From Bacteroidaceae bacterium (GTDB lineage Bacteria > Bacteroidota > Bacteroidia > Bacteroidales > Bacteroidaceae), in assembly GCA_021443405.1 (NCBI GenBank), contig JABUUA010000026.1:1-14585 (forward strand): a DNA stretch of 14,585 bases, written 5' to 3'. The notes beneath the pieces were generated by a model that made no database searches, was not told the DNA's origin, and was given only the letters and a program-made list of their open reading frames with translations. Shown piece after piece: positions 7,212 through 13,469 of this stretch. Numbering within the stretch: position 1 is the first letter of the stretch; each line of letters starts with the position of its first letter. A program made the translations under genes and the position numbers.

Positions 7212-8513
7212 TTATTTTCCCACTATCACTTTTATCTTCACAATGCGCCGCTCGTCCATCTCCAACACCTCGAACGTGAAGTTCCGATAGGTGATGCGCT
7301 CGTGCAGCTTCGGAAATTCGCCCTTGATTTCCAGCAAGAGTCCGGCCAAGGTATCGGCCTCGCCCTCTACTTCGGCGAAGAAATCGTCGTCAATCTTCAT
7401 GATGCGTTCGAAATCAGACAGCAGACATTTGGCCTCGAACACATAGGTGTTTTGGTTGAGACGAACGTAGGGCCGCTCCACATCGTCGTATTCATCGTCA
7501 ATTTCTCCGACTATCTCCTCCAATATGTCTTCCATAGTCACGATGCCACTCGTGCCGCCGAACTCATCCACCACAATGGCAATGTGCACCTTGTTCGCCT
7601 GGAAGTCGCGCAGCAAATCATCTATCATCTTCGTCTCGGGGACGAAATAAGGCGGACGGATGAGGCTTTGCCATCGGAACGAAGCAGGTTTTCCCAAGTG
7701 CGGAAGCAAGTCTTTAATGTAGAGGACTCCCTTGATGTTGTCCTCCGTATCGGCATAGATGGGGATGCGGGAATAGTTATTCTCGATGATGCACTGAATA
7801 ACCTCCGGGTAAGGAGTCTTGATGTCCAGGTCCACCAAGTCCACACGCGGGGTCATCACCTTGCGCACAGTCTCGCCGCCGAAACGGATTATACCCTGCA
7901 GCATGCTGCTTTCCTCTGCAATCTCTTGTTGGTCCGTCAGCTCCAAGGCCTGCTCAAGTTCCTCCACCGTAAGTGCTTGTGCGTCATACGAGATGAACCG
8001 AGAAGTTAATCCTTTGCTCAACATAAGGAGCGAGGACACTGGGTAGAACACCTTGCGAAGAACCATGAAGACGGGGGCCGACATGCGGCAGAACTTCAGC
8101 GCGTGCTGCCCGGAATATATCTTGGGCATCACTTCGCCGAACAGCAAAAGTAGGAATGTGAGCACCACCGTCATGAGCAGGAACTCAAGCCATTGTGCGC
8201 TCCCGAAGTCAACCATGCGGGCAAAAGCATAGTTGAGCAACGTAATGATGGCCACATTCACGAGGTTATTACTGATGAGAATGGTCGCCAGCAATCGCTC
8301 CGAATCATCGCGCAAAAACTTGATTCTCCCGTCCACCGGCCGTCGGTCTTCGTCCAGGTCGTTGAGGTCGGAAGGGCTCAAGGAGAAGAAGGCTATCTCG
8401 GAAGCCGACACAAAGCCCGAGCAACCGAGCAGCAAAACTGCTATTACAATGACGATGACACACCCCGTGTCGGGCTGTGTCACCGTTATGTTTTGTAAAT
8501 CGACTAAGTTCAC
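7212..8513 (-). CDS. gldE: GldE-type CNNM/CBS transporter-like protein (CorC/HlyC family)
   Basis: A 433-aa inner-membrane protein with, in order: an N-terminal CNNM (DUF21) domain with about four membrane segments (about 17-37, 76-97, 107-127, 140-165); a CBS pair (first about 215-270, second about 285-340, with VDEFGGTSGIVTMEDILEEIVGEI); and a C-terminal CorC_HlyC domain (about 350-430). Length and order fit the Bacteroidota gliding-motility-associated GldE group. Relatives are magnesium/cobalt efflux or toxin-resistance proteins, so in a non-gliding bacterium a metal-homeostasis role is more likely than motility; that is inference. The start is GTG at 8513: an in-frame TAA lies three codons upstream and no ATG is near. 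It follows ssb by 23 bp in the conserved mutY-ssb-gldE order. No gldD is seen after it; the 82-aa gene takes that place. Confidence 0.9.
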   Translation of the reverse strand: MNLVDLQNITVTQPDTGCVIVIVIAVLLLGCSGFVSASEIAFFSLSPSDLNDLDEDRRPVDGRIKFLRDDSERLLATILISNNLVNVAIITLLNYAFARMVDFGSAQWLEFLLMTVVLTFLLLLFGEVMPKIYSGQHALKFCRMSAPVFMVLRKVFYPVSSLLMLSKGLTSRFISYDAQALTVEELEQALELTDQQEIAEESSMLQGIIRFGGETVRKVMTPRVDLVDLDIKTPYPEVIQCIIENNYSRIPIYADTEDNIKGVLYIKDLLPHLGKPASFRWQSLIRPPYFVPETKMIDDLLRDFQANKVHIAIVVDEFGGTSGIVTMEDILEEIVGEIDDEYDDVERPYVRLNQNTYVFEAKCLLSDFERIMKIDDDFFAEVEGEADTLAGLLLEIKGEFPKLHERITYRNFTFEVLEMDERRIVKIKVIVGK

Positions 8514-8536
8514 CTGCGGTTATGTCAAGTGAGAAA

Positions 8537-8953
8537 TCAGAAAGGAGCTGGGCCGCCGTTGTTGTTGTCGGCGGGTGCTGTGGCCGCAGGCTTGGCGGGA
8601 GCGTTGGACTGACTTACCGAGCGGGGCGTTAGCATCTCCATTTGTTCGGCCTCAATTTCCGTCACGTAGCGCTTCACTCCGTTGCGGTCGTCGTACGAAC
8701 GAGTGCGCAGACGGCCCTCGACATACAGTTTGTCGCCCTTGTGAACATACTTCTCCACGGTCTCGGCCAAGTGACGCCAAAGCAGAATGTTATGCCACTC
8801 TGTCTGGTCGGGTATAACCGTTCCGTTGGGGGCGGTATATCCTCTGCGCGTGGTTGCAAGGCGTACTTGAGCCACGGCCAAGCCAGCCTCCACATATTTC
8901 ACCTCGGGCTCAGCGCCCACATTGCCAATCAGCATTACTTTGTTTAAGGACAT
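8537..8953 (-). CDS. ssb: Single-stranded DNA-binding protein
   Basis: A 138-aa protein with one OB fold (about 1-105). It starts MSLNKVMLIGNVGAEPEVKYVE, with the typical WHNILLWRHLAETVEKYVHKGDKLYVEGRL core, followed by a short Ala/Pro/Asn linker. It binds ssDNA as a tetramer and recruits replication and repair enzymes through its C-terminal tip. Here the tip is NNNGGPAPF. The final Pro-Phe is kept, but the usual cluster of acidic residues just before it is absent; the nearest Asp is 9 residues from the end. I chose the ATG at 8953. An in-frame TTG at 8983 would lie inside a -7 promoter box (8981-8988) and adds a charged extension foreign to the family. It sits between mutY and gldE on the same strand. 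Confidence 0.95.
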   Translation of the reverse strand: MSLNKVMLIGNVGAEPEVKYVEAGLAVAQVRLATTRRGYTAPNGTVIPDQTEWHNILLWRHLAETVEKYVHKGDKLYVEGRLRTRSYDDRNGVKRYVTEIEAEQMEMLTPRSVSQSNAPAKPAATAPADNNNGGPAPF

Positions 8954-8980
8954 ATCTGCAGTTTTTTCGTTTCTTTCGGA

Positions 8981-8988
8981 CAAAGATA
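8981..8988 (-). promoter_or_regulatory. -7 box (TATCTTTG) for ssb-gldE
   Basis: An exact TAnnTTTG match on the minus strand lies 27 bp upstream of the ssb ATG and just after the mutY stop (9004). It suggests ssb-gldE can be transcribed apart from mutY. No clear -33 element is visible. Confidence 0.55.
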
Positions 8989-9003
8989 CTACATTTCCCG
9001 ATA

Positions 9004-10050
9004 TTATACTAATTTATCTTTCACTTTTTCCATGATGAGTTCCACCAGTCGGGGAACGGCGTAGTCGTCCAGTTCGTCTGCAGAAACCCATGTGGCCGCA
9101 ATATCGGGCCGACGCTCACACCGCGCCCAATAGCCATCGGCGTGCAGTGTCTGGTGTGACAGCTTGTGCACAATGCCCTGGCAAACAAGCTCTGGCTGGA
9201 CCGTAAGCCACGGCTGACCGACCGCCTCGGCAAGGGACATCGGGGCCGATGTCTCCACAAGGGGCAGTTGATACAAGCCTTGCCAGATGTCGCGACCCGT
9301 GCGCTGCTGCAGCGCCACCTTCCCGTCGCACTCCATATAATAATAGGTGAAGTAGCGGTCGCGGACGGCAGTTTTCTTCGACTTCATCGGCAAAATTTCC
9401 ACTTTGTCCGCCGCCAAAGCCACGCAACGGTCGGCCAGCGGGCAGTCGGCACAGCGGGGAGATTGCGGCGTGCATACGGTCGCCCCGAAGTCCATGATGG
9501 CTTGGTTGTAAGTGGCCGGGCAGTCGGGTGGCAGCAGTTCTTGGGCCAGCGCGGCAAACTCGTGCTTGCCTCGCGTCGTATCTATCGGAGAATCAATCCC
9601 GAACAAACGCGACAAAACGCGATAGACATTCCCATCCACCACCGCATACGGTAGGTCAAAAGCCAAAGAAGCTATCGCCGCCGCAGTGTAGTCGCCCACA
9701 CCTTTCAGTCCGCGAATGTCCGCATAGTTGCTCGGAAAACCGCCCATCTCCGCTATCTGCTGGGCGGCGGCATGCAGATTCCTCGCCCGACTGTAATAGC
9801 CAAGACCTTGCCACAGGCGCATCACCTCGTCGGGAGCGGCCTTGGCCAACGAGAAAACATCGGGAAAACGTTCGGTGAAACGGAGGAAATAGTCCATTCC
9901 CTGCTGCACCCGCGTCTGCTGCAGGATAATCTCAGAAATCCATATTTTATAGGGGTCGCGCGTTTGTCGCCAAGGCAACTGCCGCCCGTTCCGCTCATAC
10001 CAACGTATCAGCAAGGAGGCAACGCTATAATCTTGCGGTTGTGTTTTCAT
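9004..10050 (-). CDS. mutY: A/G-specific adenine glycosylase
   Basis: A 348-aa base-excision repair enzyme that removes adenine mispaired with 8-oxoguanine. The catalytic Glu is Glu40 in WISEIILQQTRV. The helix-hairpin-helix is GLKGVGDYTAAAIASLAF (114-131), followed by the catalytic Asp139 in AVVDGNVYRVLSRLFG. The iron-sulphur loop has the C-x6-C-x2-C-x5-C pattern at Cys193, 200, 203 and 209. The C-terminal third (about 225-340) is the MutT/Nudix-like 8-oxoG recognition domain, beginning FTYYYMECDGKVALQQR. Length is normal and all key residues are present. The ATG at 10048-10050 lies divergent to the small basic protein gene. A near match to a -7 box (TAATTTCG, 10055-10062 minus) would give an almost leaderless mRNA, so I did not list it as a promoter. 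It heads the mutY-ssb-gldE block. Confidence 0.97.
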   Translation of the reverse strand: MKTQPQDYSVASLLIRWYERNGRQLPWRQTRDPYKIWISEIILQQTRVQQGMDYFLRFTERFPDVFSLAKAAPDEVMRLWQGLGYYSRARNLHAAAQQIAEMGGFPSNYADIRGLKGVGDYTAAAIASLAFDLPYAVVDGNVYRVLSRLFGIDSPIDTTRGKHEFAALAQELLPPDCPATYNQAIMDFGATVCTPQSPRCADCPLADRCVALAADKVEILPMKSKKTAVRDRYFTYYYMECDGKVALQQRTGRDIWQGLYQLPLVETSAPMSLAEAVGQPWLTVQPELVCQGIVHKLSHQTLHADGYWARCERRPDIAATWVSADELDDYAVPRLVELIMEKVKDKLV

Positions 10051-10104
10051 AGCGCGAAATTACAAAAAACTGCGGAATTATTTCTCTTTACCGATATTTT
10101 TTCG

Positions 10105-10112
10105 TAACTTTG
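10105..10112 (+). promoter_or_regulatory. -7 box (TAACTTTG) for the small basic protein/rng unit
   Basis: An exact TAnnTTTG match lies 50 bp upstream of the ATG at 10163, in the divergent intergenic region with mutY. The sequence 20 bp upstream is T-rich (TTTC at 10081) but not a clear -33 match. It gives an A-rich leader of roughly 45 nt. Confidence 0.6.
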
Positions 10113-10162
10113 TGGCCTAAAATTGCGAACATAAGAGTTATTAACCATAAAAGATTAAAGCA

Positions 10163-10252
10163 ATGCCTAACGGAAAGAAGAAGAAGAGACACAAGATGTC
10201 TACTCACAAGCGTAAGAAGAGACTGCGTAAGAACAGACATAAGAGCAAGTAA
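10163..10252 (+). CDS. 29-aa very basic protein, AURKAIP1/COX24-domain type (probable small ribosomal protein)
   Basis: The reading frame from ATG 10163 to TAA 10250-10252 encodes 29 residues, of which well over half are Lys, Arg or His. It starts MPNGKKKKRHKMSTHKRKKR and ends in a KNRHKSK tail. From family knowledge, Bacteroidota carry a tiny protein of this kind annotated as AURKAIP1/COX24 domain; its mitochondrial counterpart (mS38) and mycobacterial bS22 are small-subunit ribosomal proteins near the decoding site. The pattern GKKRKRHKM-x-THKRKKR-x-RKNRHKxK matches my memory of that family closely, but no search was run. It has an exact -7 box upstream and a terminator-like hairpin directly downstream, before rng. 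It is too short for ordinary ORF calling and easily missed. Confidence 0.85.
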   Translation: MPNGKKKKRHKMSTHKRKKRLRKNRHKSK

Positions 10253-10266
10253 TCTTACTCAGGAAT

Positions 10267-10319
10267 AAAGAACAAGCTCACCGCGTCGTTTAAGGACTCG
10301 CGAGAGTTTGTTCTTTTTT
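10267..10319 (+). terminator. Terminator/attenuator hairpin between the small basic protein gene and rng
   Basis: A 13-bp stem (10267-10279 with 10304-10316, one G-U wobble) has a 24-nt loop and ends in a run of six T. It begins 14 bp after the small gene's stop and ends only 14 bp before the rng ATG, leaving no room for a promoter between. It may limit rng read-through or mark an RNase processing site. Confidence 0.8.
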
Positions 10320-10333
10320 GATAACGAGAAGAA

Positions 10334-11908
10334 ATGAACAGCGAACTCTACATCAACGTAAACCCACAGAAGATTTCCATCGCGCTTACGGAAGACAAAA
10401 AGCTCGTGGAGTATCAGGAGGAAGGTCAGACGGCCTCCTTCAGTGTGGGCAATGTGTACTTGGCGAAAGTACATAAACTGATGCCCGGCCTTAATGCTTG
10501 CTTCGTAAGCGTGGGCTACGAACGCGACGCGTTTCTTCACTATCTCGATCTTGGACCGACGTACAACACCTACGCCAAGTATCTGCGTCAGGTGCTCAAC
10601 GACAAAAAGAACCTCTTCCCCATAGAGAAAGCCCGCATCGAACCGGACCTTGGCAAGGAGGGAAGCGTACAAAACACCTTGAAGCAAGGGCAGGAATTGC
10701 TCGTTCAAGTGGTCAAGGAGCCGATTTCAACCAAAGGTCCGCGCCTCACTTGCGAGATTTCTTTCCCCGGACGTTTCCTCGTGCTCGTTCCTTTCGGCGA
10801 TAAAGTAAATGTCAGCACAAAGATTAAGTCAAGCGCCGAGCGTGCCCGTCTGAAGCAAATCATCCAGAGCATCAAGCCCAAAAACTTCGGCGTCATCGTC
10901 CGCACGGTAGCGGAAGGCAAGCGTGTGGCTGAGCTCGACACAGAGATGAAAGTGCTTGTGCGTCGCTGGGAAGAAACTATCACCCGCGTGCAACGCGCCA
11001 AACAATTGCCGACACTGGCCTACGAGGAAAGCAGCCGTGCCGTGGGGATGCTGCGCGATTTGTTCAATCCATCTTACGAAAACATCTACGTCGATGATGA
11101 GAACATCTTCAATGAAGTGAAGGATTACGTAACGCTGATTGCTCCCGAACGAGCAGACATCGTCAAGCGTTACAAAGGAAAACTTCCCATCTTCGACAAT
11201 TTCGACATTACACGACAAATAAAGTCGTCATTTGGAAAAACCGTCTCCTACAAGCACGGCGCCTATCTTATTATTGAACACACCGAGGCGCTGCATGTGG
11301 TGGATGTGAACAGTGGCAATCGAGCCAAAGCAAAAGATGGACAGGAAGCCAATGCGTTGGACGTGAATCTCGGAGCCGCCGACGAACTGGCGCGCCAACT
11401 GCGCCTGCGTGACATGGGCGGAATCATCGTCGTTGATTTCATCGACATGCACTTGGCGGAAGACCGACAGACACTGTACGAGCGCATGTGCGAGAACATG
11501 AAAAAGGACCGCGCGCGCCACAACATCTTGCCCCTGAGCAAATTCGGCCTGATGCAAATCACACGTCAGCGCGTGCGGCCGGCCACAGAAGTGAACGTCG
11601 ATGAGACTTGCCCCACCTGTCACGGACAAGGGACTATCAAGAGTAGTCTGATGTTTACCGACATGCTCAATGGGAAGATTGACACGCTCGTCAACAAACT
11701 TGGTATCAAGAAGTTCACCTTGCACATACATCCTTATGTATATGCCTATATAAGTCAAGGCTTCTGGCCTATCAAGCGCCGCTGGCAGGCTCAATATGGG
11801 TTCGGGGTGAAAGTGATTCCCAGCCAGAAACTGGCTTTCCTGCAATACGAAATTTATGATTCCGAAGGACAGGAAATCGATATGAAGGAACAAGTAGAGA
11901 TAAGGTAG
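10334..11908 (+). CDS. rng: Ribonuclease G (RNase E/G family)
   Basis: A 524-aa single-strand endoribonuclease acting in rRNA and tRNA maturation and mRNA turnover. After a short N-terminal segment comes the S1 RNA-binding domain (about 38-130), then the RNase H-like and 5'-sensor region. The DNase I-like catalytic core carries the two Mg-binding Asp, Asp324 in HVVDVNSGNR and Asp368 in IIVVDFIDMHLAEDR. The zinc-link CPTCHGQGT holds Cys426 and Cys429, joining two protomers. The small-domain C-terminus ends near residue 524, without the long disordered scaffold of RNase E, so RNase G is the right call. The ATG at 10334 sits right after a terminator-like hairpin. Expression probably depends on read-through or processing from the small basic protein gene upstream. 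Confidence 0.96.
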   Translation: MNSELYINVNPQKISIALTEDKKLVEYQEEGQTASFSVGNVYLAKVHKLMPGLNACFVSVGYERDAFLHYLDLGPTYNTYAKYLRQVLNDKKNLFPIEKARIEPDLGKEGSVQNTLKQGQELLVQVVKEPISTKGPRLTCEISFPGRFLVLVPFGDKVNVSTKIKSSAERARLKQIIQSIKPKNFGVIVRTVAEGKRVAELDTEMKVLVRRWEETITRVQRAKQLPTLAYEESSRAVGMLRDLFNPSYENIYVDDENIFNEVKDYVTLIAPERADIVKRYKGKLPIFDNFDITRQIKSSFGKTVSYKHGAYLIIEHTEALHVVDVNSGNRAKAKDGQEANALDVNLGAADELARQLRLRDMGGIIVVDFIDMHLAEDRQTLYERMCENMKKDRARHNILPLSKFGLMQITRQRVRPATEVNVDETCPTCHGQGTIKSSLMFTDMLNGKIDTLVNKLGIKKFTLHIHPYVYAYISQGFWPIKRRWQAQYGFGVKVIPSQKLAFLQYEIYDSEGQEIDMKEQVEIR

Positions 11909-11924
11909 AAACGCAAAATTAAGT

Positions 11925-11953
11925 GATTCCCCGCAATGAAGCGGGGAATCTTT
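11925..11953 (+). terminator. GC-rich hairpin after rng, probable terminator
   Basis: A perfect 10-bp stem GATTCCCCGC/GCGGGGAATC (11925-11934, 11941-11950) has loop AATGAA and is followed by TTT then ACC. It starts 17 bp after the rng stop and ends 13 bp before the next ATG, so it may also shape the leader of the GH25 gene. The T-run is short. Confidence 0.7.
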
Positions 11954-11966
11954 ACCAAGAAAAATA

Positions 11967-12767
11967 ATGAAATCGACATACCTACAACTCATCCTCTTGA
12001 TGGTCGCCCAGTTGGCTGTTGCCCAGAAGAAGCCAACAAAACCGACACAGCAACCGCAGATGCCCGAGCCGGACATGGCATTGGTGTGCCCTGCCCGCGA
12101 GCCGGCCATGCGTCATCCTAAGGAGGTGCAACTGCAAAGCCCCCGACGCCAGCGCACTGTAGGTAATGTCAAAGGCATTGATGTGTCACATTATCAAGGC
12201 CGAATCAACTGGTTTTCGGTGCGCAGTGATGAGCATTCCGACTATGCCTACCTCAAGTGCACGGAGAACAGTAGTCTGGTGGATGAGACGTTTGAATACA
12301 ATCTTCGGATGTGCCGCGAGGCGGGAATCCCCGTGGGAGCCTACCATTTCTTCAGTCCGACCGCCTCACCTTTTGCCCAAATCCAGAACTTGCTTACCGC
12401 CCTACCCAACTTACGTCAATGCGACTTGGTGCCGATGATTGACGTGGAAGCACGCGGCAAATGTTCGCTGCCGGAGTTTCGCGACCGCTTGCGCCAGTTC
12501 TTGAGTGAGGTCGAACGCGCCTACGGCGTCAAGCCCATCATCTATACCGGCGTGAATTTCTATAAGAAGTATCTCGATGGATATTTCGACAGCTATCTGT
12601 TCATGATAGCACGTTACGCCGACGAAATGCCGGATATGCCGGAAAATCTGAAGTTCGCCATGTGGCAATTCTCCCAACATGGCCACACAGCCGGCATCAG
12701 AGGTTCCGTTGACCTCAGTTGTTTTGTCAACGGCTACTCCTTAAAAGATATTATGGTGAAACGCTAA
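11967..12767 (+). CDS. Secreted GH25 (lysozyme-like) glycoside hydrolase
   Basis: A 266-aa protein with an N-terminal signal peptide (hydrophobic 6-19, likely cut after AVA at 17-19), then a Pro/Gln/Lys-rich linker (about 20-65), then a GH25 domain (about 68-260). GH25 enzymes cut the MurNAc-GlcNAc bond of peptidoglycan. Domain markers are KGIDVSHYQGRINW (Asp72), GAYHFFSP (124-131), MIDVEARG with the catalytic pair Asp159 and Glu161, IIYTGVNFY, and the end motif WQFSQHG...GSVDLSCF (Asp249). All expected acidic residues are present, so it should be active. Its site is probably the periplasm; the role could be cell-wall remodelling or attack on other bacteria. It starts 58 bp after rng, behind a hairpin, and converges on the 181-aa gene. 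Confidence 0.92.
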   Translation: MKSTYLQLILLMVAQLAVAQKKPTKPTQQPQMPEPDMALVCPAREPAMRHPKEVQLQSPRRQRTVGNVKGIDVSHYQGRINWFSVRSDEHSDYAYLKCTENSSLVDETFEYNLRMCREAGIPVGAYHFFSPTASPFAQIQNLLTALPNLRQCDLVPMIDVEARGKCSLPEFRDRLRQFLSEVERAYGVKPIIYTGVNFYKKYLDGYFDSYLFMIARYADEMPDMPENLKFAMWQFSQHGHTAGIRGSVDLSCFVNGYSLKDIMVKR

Positions 12768-12795
12768 TACAGCTTCAGACAACACGCTGTATTAG
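12764..12795. terminator. Hairpin shared by two convergent genes
   Basis: Perfect 10-bp arms CTAATACAGC (12764-12773) and GCTGTATTAG (12786-12795) have a 12-nt loop. The left arm overlaps the TAA of the GH25 gene (12765-12767). The right arm ends one base before the stop of the minus-strand gene (12796-12798). Neither side has a good T-run, but position suggests a two-way transcript end. Confidence 0.65.
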
Positions 12796-13341
12796 TTACC
12801 GATTGGGCGTCAGTCCGATGTATTCCGCATGGAACTTGTTGCCCTTGACCGAAGGAAACTGGCTTCGCGGGTCCACATCTTCACGAGTACGTAAGTGGTT
12901 CATCACACGTTCGTGGCATTCCATCACGCTATGCGCCTTGAGCTTGCACTCGAAATCCGTGTCCACATACTGGAACTTCCCCTCGGGAGTACCGATAACA
13001 CGCTTGAAGGTCAGACGTACATCATACCATCCTGGCTGTTCGGCCGAAAGCACGCGTTGCAACTGTTCTTTCTCGGTAGCCGCTGCGGTGTCGGTGGAAG
13101 AATGGGCATTCGCCTTGAACTCTTCCATGGTTTCCGCAGTCGTCTTAATCACGATGAAATAAGCTTTGGGGCTTATCTTGAAACGCTTCGGGAACATATT
13201 CTTGGACTCGCAATAGTCATAGACGGCATCCAGCACTTCATCGCTGACGACAACATCTAAATCATGAAGCAAGAAATCGACCGCTTCATCAGGATTGCTC
13301 ACTAAGATTTCTTCGTCAAAATAACGGAGGTATATCTTCAT
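12796..13341 (-). CDS. 181-aa protein of unknown function
   Basis: I do not recognise a named family. The protein starts MKIYLRYFDEEILVSNPDEAVDFLLHD, an acidic alpha/beta-looking N-terminus. It continues with a basic stretch (NMFPKRFKISPKAYFIVIKTT), an Ala/Thr/Ser/Glu-rich likely flexible segment (about 75-92), and a second folded part with GWYDVRLTFKRVIGTPEGKFQYVDTDFE and an end GNKFHAEYIGLTPNR. No signal peptide or membrane segment is seen, so it is probably cytoplasmic. The ATG at 13341 fits an exact -7 box at 13370-13377 on the same strand, and its codon use looks like its neighbours. It is a single-gene unit between convergent and divergent neighbours. Confidence 0.85.
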   Translation of the reverse strand: MKIYLRYFDEEILVSNPDEAVDFLLHDLDVVVSDEVLDAVYDYCESKNMFPKRFKISPKAYFIVIKTTAETMEEFKANAHSSTDTAAATEKEQLQRVLSAEQPGWYDVRLTFKRVIGTPEGKFQYVDTDFECKLKAHSVMECHERVMNHLRTREDVDPRSQFPSVKGNKFHAEYIGLTPNR

Positions 13342-13369
13342 AACAGGGATTACTATTGGTTTTTCGCTG

Positions 13370-13377
13370 CAAATTTA
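13370..13377 (-). promoter_or_regulatory. -7 box (TAAATTTG) for the 181-aa gene
   Basis: An exact TAnnTTTG match on the minus strand lies 28 bp upstream of the ATG at 13341. It is in the divergent region shared with the transporter promoter. No firm -33 element is seen. Confidence 0.6.
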
Positions 13378-13440
13378 GGAAATAAACGCGAGATAAAAAA
13401 ATAATTACCTGTCAAAAGCACAAGCAATCGGCAAAAATAA

Positions 13441-13448
13441 TAACTTTG
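13441..13448 (+). promoter_or_regulatory. -7 box (TAACTTTG) for the BASS transporter
   Basis: An exact TAnnTTTG match lies 21 bp upstream of the ATG at 13470. It overlaps an in-frame TTG that would otherwise lengthen the gene, which argues for the ATG start. The distance predicts a short leader. Confidence 0.6.
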
Positions 13449-13469
13449 CACGACAATACAAACGAACAC

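Noticed and set aside
7180..7212. Terminator between gldE and the 82-aa gene
   Set aside because: Only competing 4-bp stems (CCGA/TCGG or GACC/GGTC) with 8-nt loops are possible, too weak to call.
7200..8009. Plus-strand 269-aa open frame
   Set aside because: It is entirely antisense to gldE, has no recognisable domain, and its neighbours in that direction are also shadows of minus-strand genes.
8954..8983. TTG 8983 as start of ssb
   Set aside because: The codon lies within an exact -7 promoter box, and the extension is not part of the SSB fold; ATG 8953 starts with the family's usual MSLNKVMLIGNVG.
10055..10062. -7 box (TAATTTCG) for mutY
   Set aside because: One mismatch to TAnnTTTG and a position that would give an almost leaderless mRNA; kept as a note only.
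11228..12109. Minus-strand 293-aa open frame
   Set aside because: It is antisense to rng and the start of the GH25 gene, and its translation has no family features.
13446..13469. TTG 13446 as start of the BASS transporter
   Set aside because: It overlaps the TAACTTTG box and adds only eight polar residues; ATG 13470 is the better start.
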